64,000 nucleotides of DNA. Origin: Terrisporobacter mayombei (lineage in GTDB: Bacteria; Bacillota; Clostridia; Peptostreptococcales; Peptostreptococcaceae). Where the stretch lies: NCBI RefSeq assembly GCF_020748465.1, contig NZ_JAHZMP010000003.1:186001-250000 (forward strand), given 5' to 3'. The notes beneath the pieces are model-generated. The model saw only the letters and a program-made list of their open reading frames with translations. It did not search any database and was not told where the DNA came from. The translations under genes and the position numbers were made by a program. This document shows positions 29,606 through 37,325 of the stretch, one piece after another; the first letter of the stretch is position 1, and every line of letters starts with the position of its first letter.

Positions 29606-30385
29606 CTATACTTGCCAATATATAGTTGCTATAGTTGTATTTACTTCTTCACTAACTATTTTATCTTTACATATTGACTCTAAATATTTTTTTATAATTG
29701 CTTCTTCCTCTAATGTAATTTCCTTATATGATTTAACTCTGTTTATATATAATCCAAAAGCTTCTTCAAGTGTTTTTTCCATATGCCACACTTGTTTTTC
29801 ATATTCTACCTTTGGTTCATATCCTTGTAGCCATAACATTTCAAATGCATAGGCAATGTCCATGTCACAACTTTCTTTGTTTTTACTTATACCTACAAGT
29901 TCTTTTACTTTGTCAGATACTGGGTCAGTTCTTCTTGTAGGCTTACACAGTACACAATATTTTCTGCTAGCCTTTGACAGTTTTTCAAAGGTTTCTGCAT
30001 TGTTAACAGCTGGTGTCATATGAGCAAAAACTAAATCAAAATCACTCCAGTCTTCACAGTAAAACTCCGCATTACTTGCTTTATATGCTTCTTTGTTATT
30101 GTTTGCATTTTCAATCATCTTTGGTGATAAATCAATTCCTGTAATATTTTCACACAAATTAGATAAAGCAATTGAATACCTTCCACTGCCACAACCCACA
30201 TCTAAAACTTGAAAGTTAGAATCTATCATATTATTCTCCCATACAATCTTTAAAAATTGGCTATCTTCTGCTGTAGGCACTGTAAACTTATTAAAACTTT
30301 CCGCCATAGAGTCCCATAAATCCATACTTGCTTTTTTATTAAAATTGCTATTTTTCCATTTATTACAAATATTATTTATTTCCAT
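29606..30385 (-). CDS. SAM-dependent methyltransferase
   Basis: 259 residues of the class I Rossmann methyltransferase fold. Motif I is VLDVGCGSGRYSIAL, followed by the acidic residue of ITGIDLSPKMIE and a motif-IV-like DLVFAHMTPAV. It is the first gene of the operon with FmdE and FecBCD. It could modify a metal-binding small molecule or be a regulatory sensor; the substrate is unknown. A strong GGAGGGG precedes the ATG, and a leader hairpin lies 37 bp upstream. Confidence 0.87.
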   Translation of the reverse strand: MEINNICNKWKNSNFNKKASMDLWDSMAESFNKFTVPTAEDSQFLKIVWENNMIDSNFQVLDVGCGSGRYSIALSNLCENITGIDLSPKMIENANNNKEAYKASNAEFYCEDWSDFDLVFAHMTPAVNNAETFEKLSKASRKYCVLCKPTRRTDPVSDKVKELVGISKNKESCDMDIAYAFEMLWLQGYEPKVEYEKQVWHMEKTLEEAFGLYINRVKSYKEITLEEEAIIKKYLESICKDKIVSEEVNTTIATIYWQV

Positions 30386-30421
30386 CTAACCCCTCCATAT
30401 AATTTGTAATCCCTTAAATAT

Positions 30422-30449
30422 AAAAAAGACGCCATTAAATTAGCGTCTT
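30422..30449 (-). terminator. Terminator-like hairpin in the leader of the metal-uptake operon
   Basis: AAGACGC and GCGTCTT pair around a 10-nt loop, and the minus strand continues with six T. It lies in the 5' leader, before the first gene. A second small hairpin (TAGCC TTCA GGCTA, 30474-30487) precedes it. This layout would suit transcription attenuation, but I recognise no known riboswitch. Confidence 0.5.
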
Positions 30450-30562
30450 CATAACAATTTTTTTAGCCTTCAGGCTAGATATTATTTCATTATTAAATTT
30501 TTAGATTATCTGTTTAAATAACATTATTCAATATTAATAGTAATTAAGCTATTTAAGTTTAT

Positions 30563-30580
30563 GTGTTGCAAATGTAACAC
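30563..30580. promoter_or_regulatory. Crp/Fnr-type palindromic operator
   Basis: GTGTTGCAAATGTAACAC has perfect 5-bp arms (GTGTT/AACAC) around an 8-bp centre, the usual geometry of a Crp/Fnr site. It lies between the divergent methyltransferase operon and the Crp/Fnr gene, 93 bp from the latter. It is probably the regulator's own target. Confidence 0.65.
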
Positions 30581-30672
30581 TTTTATGATTTTTTCAAAAA
30601 AATTGATGTTTTTTAATGAAAATTAATATAAGATTTAAATTAGTAAGGCATTTAAACGAATAGGTGGTGAAT

Positions 30673-31353
30673 ATGATGATTGATTTATCTAGGGATATAA
30701 ATTTGCTTACTAAGTTTAGTATATTTTCAAAATTCCCTCTAGATCATTTAGAACATCTTTTAAACTGTTGTGGTGCATATTATAAATCATATGAAAAAAA
30801 TGAAATTATTTATTTTCAAGGAGATGATATAAATTTTCTATGCATAATAATATCAGGAAGTATTTCCATAGAAAAAATAGATATATTTGGAAATAATACA
30901 TATATGTTAGATTTTTATTCAGGAAATTTCTTTGGTGAGCAAATGATTCTAGACACACCTTCCATAAGTCCATATACTTATAAATGTTCTACAAAGTGTA
31001 AAATTCTATGCCTTCCTTTCCATAAAAAATATAGCACTAATAATTGTAAAAATACTTGCGATTGTAGGTTATTGTTTAGAGAAAATTTACTTAACCAAAT
31101 TGCAGAAAATAATCTATTATTTATAAATAAACTTGAAGTTTTATCCAAGAAAAATATCCGTGAGAAAATAATGACATTTTTAATTAATGAATCAGAAAAG
31201 TGTAATTCTAACAAAGTTCAAATACCATTTAGTAAATCAAAATTTGCTGATTATTTGGGTGTAAATAGATCTGCCTTGATGAGAGTATTATCTAATATGA
31301 AAAATGATGGCTTAATTGAGTTGAATAATAAAACTTTTACTATTTTAAAATAG
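30673..31353 (+). CDS. Crp/Fnr-family regulator with a cysteine cluster
   Basis: About 226 residues. The N-terminal cyclic-nucleotide-type beta-roll (EIIYFQGDDINF, FFGEQMIL) leads to a dimer helix and a C-terminal winged helix with recognition segment FADYLGVNRSALMRVLSNM. Six cysteines lie within about 27 residues at the roll/helix junction (KCSTKCKILC, then NCKNTCDCR), plus a Cys pair near residue 35. That position differs from the N-terminal FNR cluster and suggests redox or metal sensing. Divergent from the FecBCD-FmdE operon, which it probably controls through the palindrome at 30563. The ATG at 30673 is chosen for the AGGTGG spacing; 30676 is equally possible. Confidence 0.87.
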   Translation: MMIDLSRDINLLTKFSIFSKFPLDHLEHLLNCCGAYYKSYEKNEIIYFQGDDINFLCIIISGSISIEKIDIFGNNTYMLDFYSGNFFGEQMILDTPSISPYTYKCSTKCKILCLPFHKKYSTNNCKNTCDCRLLFRENLLNQIAENNLLFINKLEVLSKKNIREKIMTFLINESEKCNSNKVQIPFSKSKFADYLGVNRSALMRVLSNMKNDGLIELNNKTFTILK

Positions 31354-31415
31354 TTACTTGTCTATTATTTTTTAATAAATCAACATTAAATATATTATAA
31401 ACTTATAGTAGCAAA

Positions 31416-31455
31416 ATAAAAGTATTATCAATTTTATTATTGATAATACTTTTTT
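31416..31455. terminator. Bidirectional terminator between convergent genes
   Basis: AAAGTATTATCAAT and its complement form a 14-bp stem with T-runs on both strands, between the Crp/Fnr gene and the DUF1540 gene. Confidence 0.8.
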
Positions 31456-31460
31456 AAATA

Positions 31461-31766
31461 TTACTCACATTCAAATGTATTACAACATGCATTTTGAACA
31501 TCTATTTGGACATTATCTGCATGACAGCCTTTATTTTCATTATGTACACAATTAGAAGCTTCACATTTTATATTACATACATCCGTGTTTAAAGCGTCTA
31601 TGCTATTCACAAAGCTACTTTTGGCTTTGTCTACAAAAGTTGTACAAGTAGTCTCTATGTTCTCCACAGCACCACCACCACCTATATTTATTGCACCTGC
31701 TTTGCATTCATATCCAAAATTATGTGCACAGTTTGTTACATTACAACTTAAATCTCCACTTTGCAT
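31461..31766 (-). CDS. Double DUF1540 cysteine-rich protein
   Basis: 101 residues made of two DUF1540 units. The first has SCNVTNCAHNFGYECKAGAI...CTTF, the second IKCEASNCVHNENKGCHADN...CCNTF. Cysteine spacing is the same in both, suggesting small metal-binding knuckles. DUF1540 proteins are widespread in clostridia, and their role is unknown. AGGAGGTAAAAAA precedes the ATG. Single gene. Confidence 0.9.
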   Translation of the reverse strand: MQSGDLSCNVTNCAHNFGYECKAGAINIGGGGAVENIETTCTTFVDKAKSSFVNSIDALNTDVCNIKCEASNCVHNENKGCHADNVQIDVQNACCNTFECE

Positions 31767-31987
31767 TTTTTTACCTCCTTAGAAATGTTACTTTTATTAT
31801 CTCCAAAAAAATAAAAGAAAATGCTAATTTAAATTTAATACTCTAAGTACATAAAAAACAAGTAAATTGCATCTTGAGTACAATGACTAAAAACTTATTA
31901 TTATGATAGCATGAGTATACATAATCTCTATTTAATAAACAGTTTTTGTTATAATATATTTAACAAGAAAGGAATTATAATCCTTAT

Positions 31988-32309
31988 GATTAGTTGTCAT
32001 GGATTTATTAAATTTAGAAATATTAAAAACATAAAATTGTTAGCAGGTAAAAATGGCTTATACAAAACAGTAACTTGGCCATATATCTGCCAATCTATGG
32101 ATTTTTATAAATGGATAAATGGTGGAGAACTACTTTTCTTAACTGGAATGGGTATGGATTTAAATTAGGATAAACTAATTAATTTAATATATAAATGTAG
32201 AGAAAAATCAATCTCTGGATTAGTAATTTTAACAAGTAGTGAATTTATAAAAGATATTCCTCCTCATATAATCAATTTATGTGACGAAAAGGAATTTACG
32301 TATAATTAG
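31988..32309 (+). pseudogene. PucR-family regulator, N-terminal remnant
   Basis: The frame starting at 31988 encodes the N-terminal PucR domain (LLAGKNGLYKTVTWPYICQS, WINGGELLFLTGMGMDL). It hits TAG at 32166, continues in the same frame (LVILTSSEFIKDIPPHIINLCDEKEF) and stops at 32307. Intact PucR regulators are about 500 residues with a C-terminal HTH; everything after residue 107 is gone. So this is a dead purine-catabolism-type regulator. Confidence 0.75.
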
Positions 32310-32345
32310 ATAAATCTAAGCTAAGAGGTAAATTTATACATGATT

Positions 32346-32387
32346 AAAAAGTCTATTATTATGAATAATATTAATAATAGACTTTTT
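32346..32387 (+). terminator. Terminator after the PucR remnant
   Basis: AAAAAGTCTATTATT and its complement form a 15-bp stem with a T-run. It ends 14 bp before the next ATG, so it also sits in that gene's leader. Confidence 0.75.
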
Positions 32388-32401
32388 ATTATGGAGGATT
32401 A

Positions 32402-32914
32402 ATGATGAGAAAAGCAATTATATGCATGCTTATTTTTTCTATAACTTTTACAAGTATAGGATTCAACTTTAGTAAAATTTATGGTCAAAATCTTATACTT
32501 GAATCTAATAGCCTACAGCCATCTGATAAAGAGAAAAAATATTTAGCTCAACTACAAAGTATATCTAACCAATTAGATATACTTGCTTCAAATACATTAG
32601 ACAAAATAACTAATAATGAAGACAAAACTCCCCTTATAAAAGATGCATCTTTTATAAAATCTCAGATTAAAGAATTAAGGTTAGATTTATCAGAATATCA
32701 TAAAACAGAAAGTGGAGATATAGAAAAAAATCCTATATCGCTTGCACTTTTAAATTCACTAAATTTTTATAGCATGTCACTTTCATACTTATTATCAGTT
32801 ATAGAAGCTACTGATTCTTCTGCTGAAAGTAAAGCTTTACAATATTATTACACAAATAAATCTCTTGGCGATTATATGTTATTATGGGTCGAAAATCAGC
32901 TGAATAAAAAATAA
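32402..32914 (+). CDS. Secreted protein of unknown function
   Basis: 170 residues. An N-terminal signal peptide (MRKAIICMLIFSITFTSIGF) is followed by a mature part rich in Ser, Leu and Lys with helical periodicity. No cysteines occur in the mature part. No lipobox, so probably exported and released or wall-associated. Family not recognised. GGAGGATTA precedes two adjacent ATG codons. It has its own terminator, and a terminator hairpin lies immediately upstream of its ribosome site. Confidence 0.7.
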   Translation: MMRKAIICMLIFSITFTSIGFNFSKIYGQNLILESNSLQPSDKEKKYLAQLQSISNQLDILASNTLDKITNNEDKTPLIKDASFIKSQIKELRLDLSEYHKTESGDIEKNPISLALLNSLNFYSMSLSYLLSVIEATDSSAESKALQYYYTNKSLGDYMLLWVENQLNKK

Positions 32915-32946
32915 GTACTAAGTTTATAAACTTAGTACTTTTTTAT
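32913..32946 (+). terminator. Terminator of the secreted protein gene
   Basis: AAGTACTAAGTTT and its complement with a 2-nt loop, then TTTTTTATTTT. It begins at the stop codon. One of several CTAAG-type terminators in the window. Confidence 0.85.
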
Positions 32947-32962
32947 TTTGCATATCCACCTA

Positions 32963-33011
32963 GGATAACGTTATCCACAAAGCATTTCTTTCTATTTTTT
33001 ACTTATCCACA
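32963..33011 (+). other. Two perfect DnaA boxes and a palindrome
   Basis: TTATCCACA occurs at 32971-32979 and again at 33003-33011, same orientation, 32 bp apart. The first is inside the palindrome GGATAACGTTATCC (32963-32976). TTATCCACA is the strongest DnaA-box consensus. No origin, dnaA or dnaN gene is near, so this could be a titration or regulatory cluster, or chance in AT-rich DNA. Confidence 0.4.
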
Positions 33012-33053
33012 ATATTAATGATAAAATTATGTATTTGTGTGCATAAATAAAAT

Positions 33054-33337
33054 TTATACCCTCATATTGTCAATTTTCATAATCAATTGTTTATTAATCG
33101 GAATATCTTTATTGAAATGGCCTTCAATAATCACATTATTATTGCCACTAAGACCTAATTTACCATCCTCAGGTAATGTATGACTCCCTTCTTCTCCTTC
33201 TACATCATAGGTTCCTATAAAATCTATTTTTTCATTATATAAATTAATTCCCAATTATAAGATGGTTAATAATACAGTAAGTACTATTGTAATGTTTAAA
33301 ACTTTTTATTCTTTGAAAATTTATATAAGTTAAACAT
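33054..33337 (-). pseudogene. Remnant of a membrane-anchored sensor-like protein
   Basis: From ATG at 33337 a short N-terminus (MFNLYKFSKNKKF) runs out of frame. A second frame gives a hydrophobic helix (NITIVLTVLLTIL), a TAA, and then in the same frame an extracellular-looking domain (IDFIGTYDVEGEEGSHTLPE, NNVIIEGHFNKDIP) ending at 33054. Such N-terminal arrangements occur in clostridial membrane signalling proteins. The catalytic part is missing, so it is a broken fragment. Confidence 0.5.
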
Positions 33338-33360
33338 ACTATCAAGTTTTATTTATAAAT

Positions 33361-34398
33361 TCACATTTCTTTAAATAAATATAATCCAAAAGGCTTAAGC
33401 TTTCCATTATTATCTTTTGGTGGTTTAAAACTTATAAATATATTTTTTTCATTTGTATTAGGATTATTTTTAACCTTTATTCCCTCTGCTTCAAGCTTTC
33501 CAACATAACTGCCTTTTATTTCTATAGTTTTTTTATGTGTATATTTTCCACCATTAGTATATGAGTATTTATAAATGGTAGGTGTTTTGCCCTCTGCACC
33601 ACCATAAATATATATATATTTGTTGCCTGACCCCGCTCCTGTAATATCAAATCCTTGAAAAGATCCATTGGGACATTTTAAATTGGTAAAGTAAGTTACT
33701 TGTGATGATTTAAAATTATTTATATCTATTTTAGTGTCTAATGTTGAATTTAATTTATGATTAACTTCATCAAGCTTATATACACCATAATAAGTACTTT
33801 CATTTGAATCATCTACCTGCGTTCTAAAACAAATGCTATTACTTTCATTCGCTATTGCCACTGCACTTCTAAATGCTTTTCCTTTTGGTCTAGTTAACAT
33901 ATTCTCAATATTTGTTATAGTTTTAATTTCGCCTGCTCTTGCTCCTGTCGAGCAACTAGAATCTACTATGTATTCAATCCTTGATATATCCTTGGACCAG
34001 TAATAAACTTTTCCATTTGAACTTGGTCTTCTATTTACAGTATCACCTATCCATATGTAAGTTTTATTATTTTCTTTTATTACTTCAATAGATTCGCCAT
34101 GCCCGTAATTTTCTAAAATTATATAATCCTTCATATATGCTTTATCTCCAGATATAATGCATCTAGAAAGATATGTATGCTGCTTTTTCCTTTGGGTTAC
34201 AAATACTTCATTTTTATTTCCAAAATCAAAGTTTTGTATAGCTTTTTTGCTTACTAATCCCGAAAATTCAAATATTATATCTACAGTTTTATTATCAACT
34301 GTATGAGAATATATACTATTAGTGAGCATGATAAAATATATAAAAAATCCTACAATGACTATTATTGTAGTATAAGTATTATTTTTTAATTTTGCCAT
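33361..34398 (-). CDS. Helveticin J-like protein with N-terminal membrane anchor
   Basis: 345 residues. Residues about 10-29 form one transmembrane helix without a lipobox; the rest is extracellular. The body follows helveticin J, a class III bacteriocin of Lactobacillus, in order: a QNFDF...YLSR repeat near the start, GHGESIEVI...YIWIGD, GKVYYWSKDISRIEYI, AVAIANE...YKLDEVNHKL, QGFDITGAG, and LEAEGIKV near the end. Helveticin J-type proteins have a predicted beta-propeller. The anchor is unusual for a released bacteriocin, so this may be a surface-binding or immunity-type relative. No immunity or export gene is next to it. AGGTGAATT precedes the ATG. Confidence 0.7.
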   Translation of the reverse strand: MAKLKNNTYTTIIVIVGFFIYFIMLTNSIYSHTVDNKTVDIIFEFSGLVSKKAIQNFDFGNKNEVFVTQRKKQHTYLSRCIISGDKAYMKDYIILENYGHGESIEVIKENNKTYIWIGDTVNRRPSSNGKVYYWSKDISRIEYIVDSSCSTGARAGEIKTITNIENMLTRPKGKAFRSAVAIANESNSICFRTQVDDSNESTYYGVYKLDEVNHKLNSTLDTKIDINNFKSSQVTYFTNLKCPNGSFQGFDITGAGSGNKYIYIYGGAEGKTPTIYKYSYTNGGKYTHKKTIEIKGSYVGKLEAEGIKVKNNPNTNEKNIFISFKPPKDNNGKLKPFGLYLFKEM

Positions 34399-34535
34399 AA
34401 TTCACCTCTAAATTCAGATTTTAAAATACATATAAATCATCAAATTTTGATTTATATGTATTTTGCTCTATTTATGATTTAATTATTTATTCTTAATGTG
34501 AAATTATAACTTGAACCATAAACAATCTGATAAAA

Positions 34536-34570
34536 AAAGAACTACTAAATTATAAATTTAGTAGTTCTTT
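34536..34570 (-). terminator. Terminator overlapping the end of the URO-D gene
   Basis: AAAGAACTACTAAAT and its complement form a 15-bp stem. Its upstream arm encodes the last codons (RKELLN) of the gene ending at 34550. T-runs flank both sides. Confidence 0.75.
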
Positions 34571-35605
34571 TCTGCATTTACTTTCATATTTTGCTGTGGA
34601 AATTAAATCACCTGATATAGAATTTTCCTCAATAAACTTCAATAGTTCTCCATTCATATCCTTGTCTAGAAAATCAATCATTTGTCTAATAATATAAAAC
34701 TCTTCATTGCTTCTACACGGATAATCATGAGTTATCTCAAAAATACCTTGGAAATTTTCTTCTGGAGTTCCTTCAATAACAGAGCAGCCTGTACTAATTA
34801 TAACATTCTTATAATTTTTACATTCTTCATTTAATCCTAATATTTCAGATTTAACTTCTTCATAAGTTCCCTCTTTTGAATTGATTGGACTTATATTACC
34901 CATTATCACAGTTTTTTCCTCAACCATTCGCAAACAAGATAACATATCTGTTAAATAATCTATGCTTAAAACTTCAGCGCCTGTCATAGCCAAATATTTT
35001 GTATGATATAAAGTTTTTCCACATACATGTAAAATACCTGGAACTAAAGCGCTATTAAAAATCTTCTTTAAATAAACACCTGAAAACTCCCAAAAACGCT
35101 TTGGTGACAACAGAGATGCAATAGGCTCTGCCACCCAGAAGAAATCAATTTGCTCTCTTTCTAAATTTGCCAATTCTATTATATGTTTTGTAATAATATC
35201 TACAAACTTTTTAACAAAATCTGGTTTCTTAACAATATACTTTAACAGTCTTTCCGTTCCTAAAATTGAAGATGCTACCGTTAATGGACCAAAGCATCCT
35301 CCTCCAGTTAGTGATAGATTATTAGCCTTCATTTCAATTAGTTTTTCGACTTCTTTATAAAAATAAAAATAATCAAAGGAATAGCTACTAATCCAAGATT
35401 CTAAATCCTCATCCGTTACAATTGTATTTTCTTCAACCATTCTTAATTTAGGAGTAGCTTGATAAGTTGAAAAACCTAGTGATTCAGCAATTTCTAAGTA
35501 TCCTAAGCATAAAAAATCAAAATGCTTTTTCCTTTCACATATTGGACTAACTATTCGTCGTTCATACTGATACAAATAATCAATTATATGCATTTTATTA
35601 CACAT
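34550..35605 (-). CDS. URO-D-fold methyltransferase-like protein
   Basis: 351 residues of the uroporphyrinogen decarboxylase superfamily. Real HemE residues are not evident. Instead the zinc ligands of corrinoid-dependent methyltransferases (MtaA/MtbA type) are visible: HVCG near residue 203 and STGC near 265. SLTGGGCFGPLTVAS and VIMGNISPIN are family runs. Its start overlaps metI by 8 bp, so it is made together with the methionine transporter. A role in methyl-group or methionine salvage is inferred. An internal ATG at codon 5 is another possible start. Its terminator overlaps the final codons. Confidence 0.83.
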   Translation of the reverse strand: MCNKMHIIDYLYQYERRIVSPICERKKHFDFLCLGYLEIAESLGFSTYQATPKLRMVEENTIVTDEDLESWISSYSFDYFYFYKEVEKLIEMKANNLSLTGGGCFGPLTVASSILGTERLLKYIVKKPDFVKKFVDIITKHIIELANLEREQIDFFWVAEPIASLLSPKRFWEFSGVYLKKIFNSALVPGILHVCGKTLYHTKYLAMTGAEVLSIDYLTDMLSCLRMVEEKTVIMGNISPINSKEGTYEEVKSEILGLNEECKNYKNVIISTGCSVIEGTPEENFQGIFEITHDYPCRSNEEFYIIRQMIDFLDKDMNGELLKFIEENSISGDLISTAKYESKCRKELLNL

Positions 35606-36278
35606 CCTTTTTCATTTTTTTATACACACAATTACCTATTAACTGAATACTTTGAACCATAAATATAAGTATTATTGTTGTTGTAAACATTACTTTCTTA
35701 TTAAAACTTTGGTATCCATATGTTACAGCAACTGATCCTATTCCTCCTGCTCCCATAGTTCCTGCCATAGCTGTAGAACCAAGTATTGCAATTGTTGCAA
35801 TGATTACTCCTGAAATAATAGCTGGAAGAGCTTCCGAAAGCATTACACCAAATATCAGATGAAAATCAGATATACCAAAGGATCTCATGGCTTCTACTAA
35901 CTGTGGATCAACCTCTTTCATAGCACCTTCAATAAGTTTAGCTATAAAAGCTGTTGCAGAAACTGTAATCGGAACAAGTGCAGCCTTCACACCAAAGGAT
36001 GTTCCTACGATACTCTTTGTAAATGGCAATAAAAAAACCATTAAAATAATAAATGGAAATGAACGAATAACATTTACTACAAAATCAACAATTCCATATA
36101 TGACTTTGTTAGGACGAATTCCATCTTTGCAAGTTACAATAAGAATAACTGCAATCAAAAGACCTAGTATTGTTGCTAAAATTGTTGCAATTATAAGTAT
36201 TTGCATAGTTGACCTAAGAGCAGGAATCATTATCATTTCCCAAAAACTACGTTGGCCTTCTGGCAAAAAATTAAGCAT
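35598..36278 (-). CDS. metI: Methionine ABC transporter permease
   Basis: 226 residues, five to six helices. It has the MetI pattern: MIMIPALRSTMQILIIATILAT near the start and the EAA-type coupling loop EAMRSFGISDFHLIFGVMLSEALPAI. It forms the channel with MetN and receives substrate from MetQ. AGGAGGTGATAAT precedes the ATG, and the gene lies 12 bp after metN. Confidence 0.94.
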   Translation of the reverse strand: MLNFLPEGQRSFWEMIMIPALRSTMQILIIATILATILGLLIAVILIVTCKDGIRPNKVIYGIVDFVVNVIRSFPFIILMVFLLPFTKSIVGTSFGVKAALVPITVSATAFIAKLIEGAMKEVDPQLVEAMRSFGISDFHLIFGVMLSEALPAIISGVIIATIAILGSTAMAGTMGAGGIGSVAVTYGYQSFNKKVMFTTTIILIFMVQSIQLIGNCVYKKMKKDV

Positions 36279-36290
36279 ATTATCACCTCC

Positions 36291-37253
36291 CTATTTATAT
36301 AAATGCCATATTATTTCTTCTTCATCTAAGTACTTTTTAACTTTTTCAATGTCATTATCATTAAAATTAATAATTAAATCGCATAAATGTTTATCTCTAT
36401 ATTTTTCCATTTTACCTCCCAATATGGAAAAATCAACATCTAGCTTTCGAGCCATTTTACTAAGAATTCTTTTTGAATCATCATTTTCTAGTAACATAAT
36501 TTTTAAATTAGTGCCTTCAGATGTATCAAAAGTTTCATCATGCCCTAAAAAGCTTTTAACTTCTTCACTTTGATTTAGAAAAATCTTATCTACTTCTCCA
36601 TGCGTTACAATACGCCCATTTTCCATTAATGATACTTTTTCACATATATGTCTGATTACTTCCATTTGATGAGTCACCACAATAATAGTAATATTTAATT
36701 TTTCATTGATTTCTTTTAGTAATTCTAATATTGATTGTGTAGTTGTAGGATCTAGTGCAGAAGTGGCTTCATCACACAATAATATTTTAGGCTTCATTGT
36801 TAATGCTCTTGCTATGGCAACTCTTTGTTTTTCACCACCAGACAATACTCTAGGTTTCTTATTTAATTTATGAGAAATACCTACAATCTCAGCTAGCTCC
36901 TTTACTCTTTCATCAATCTCCTTTTTGTCATATTTCCAACATTTCATTGGAAATGCTATATTATCATAAACAGTTTTTCTACCCATCATAGGAAAATGTT
37001 GAAATATCATAGCAATATCTTTTCTAAACTTTTGTAAATCATTTTTATCTAAAGAATTGACTTCTAATCCATCTACTAAAATACTTCCAGAAGAATAGAA
37101 TTCTAGCCCATTTATACATCTTAATAAAGTTGATTTTCCAGCACCACTTTTGCCAACTAAGCCATATATCTCTCCATCTTCAATTGTTAAGTTGATATTT
37201 TCAAAAACATTTAACGATCCAAATGATTTTTGTAAATTTCTAATTTCTATCAT
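36291..37253 (-). CDS. metN: Methionine ABC transporter ATP-binding protein
   Basis: 320 residues. Walker A GKSGAGKSTLL, signature LSGGEKQRVAIARALTMKP and Walker B LLCDEATSALD are intact. The C-terminal 80 residues (KIMLLENDDSKRILSKMARKLDV onward) form the NIL/ACT-type domain that senses methionine and inhibits transport, typical of MetN. The ribosome site (AGGAAT) is farther from the ATG than usual. A terminator separates it from metQ, so expression of the ATPase may rely on read-through or its own promoter. Confidence 0.94.
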   Translation of the reverse strand: MIEIRNLQKSFGSLNVFENINLTIEDGEIYGLVGKSGAGKSTLLRCINGLEFYSSGSILVDGLEVNSLDKNDLQKFRKDIAMIFQHFPMMGRKTVYDNIAFPMKCWKYDKKEIDERVKELAEIVGISHKLNKKPRVLSGGEKQRVAIARALTMKPKILLCDEATSALDPTTTQSILELLKEINEKLNITIIVVTHQMEVIRHICEKVSLMENGRIVTHGEVDKIFLNQSEEVKSFLGHDETFDTSEGTNLKIMLLENDDSKRILSKMARKLDVDFSILGGKMEKYRDKHLCDLIINFNDNDIEKVKKYLDEEEIIWHLYK

Positions 37254-37278
37254 TTATCTATCTCTATTCCTTTCATAA

Positions 37279-37311
37279 AAAAATGCAACAAATTACATTT
37301 GTTGCATTTTT
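37279..37311. terminator. Terminator between metQ and metN
   Basis: AAAAATGCAACAAAT and its complement form a 15-bp stem with loop TAC; T-runs on both strands. It limits transcription from metQ into metNI, which would leave the binding protein in excess. Confidence 0.85.
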
Positions 37312-37325
37312 ATTTATCAGTAATC

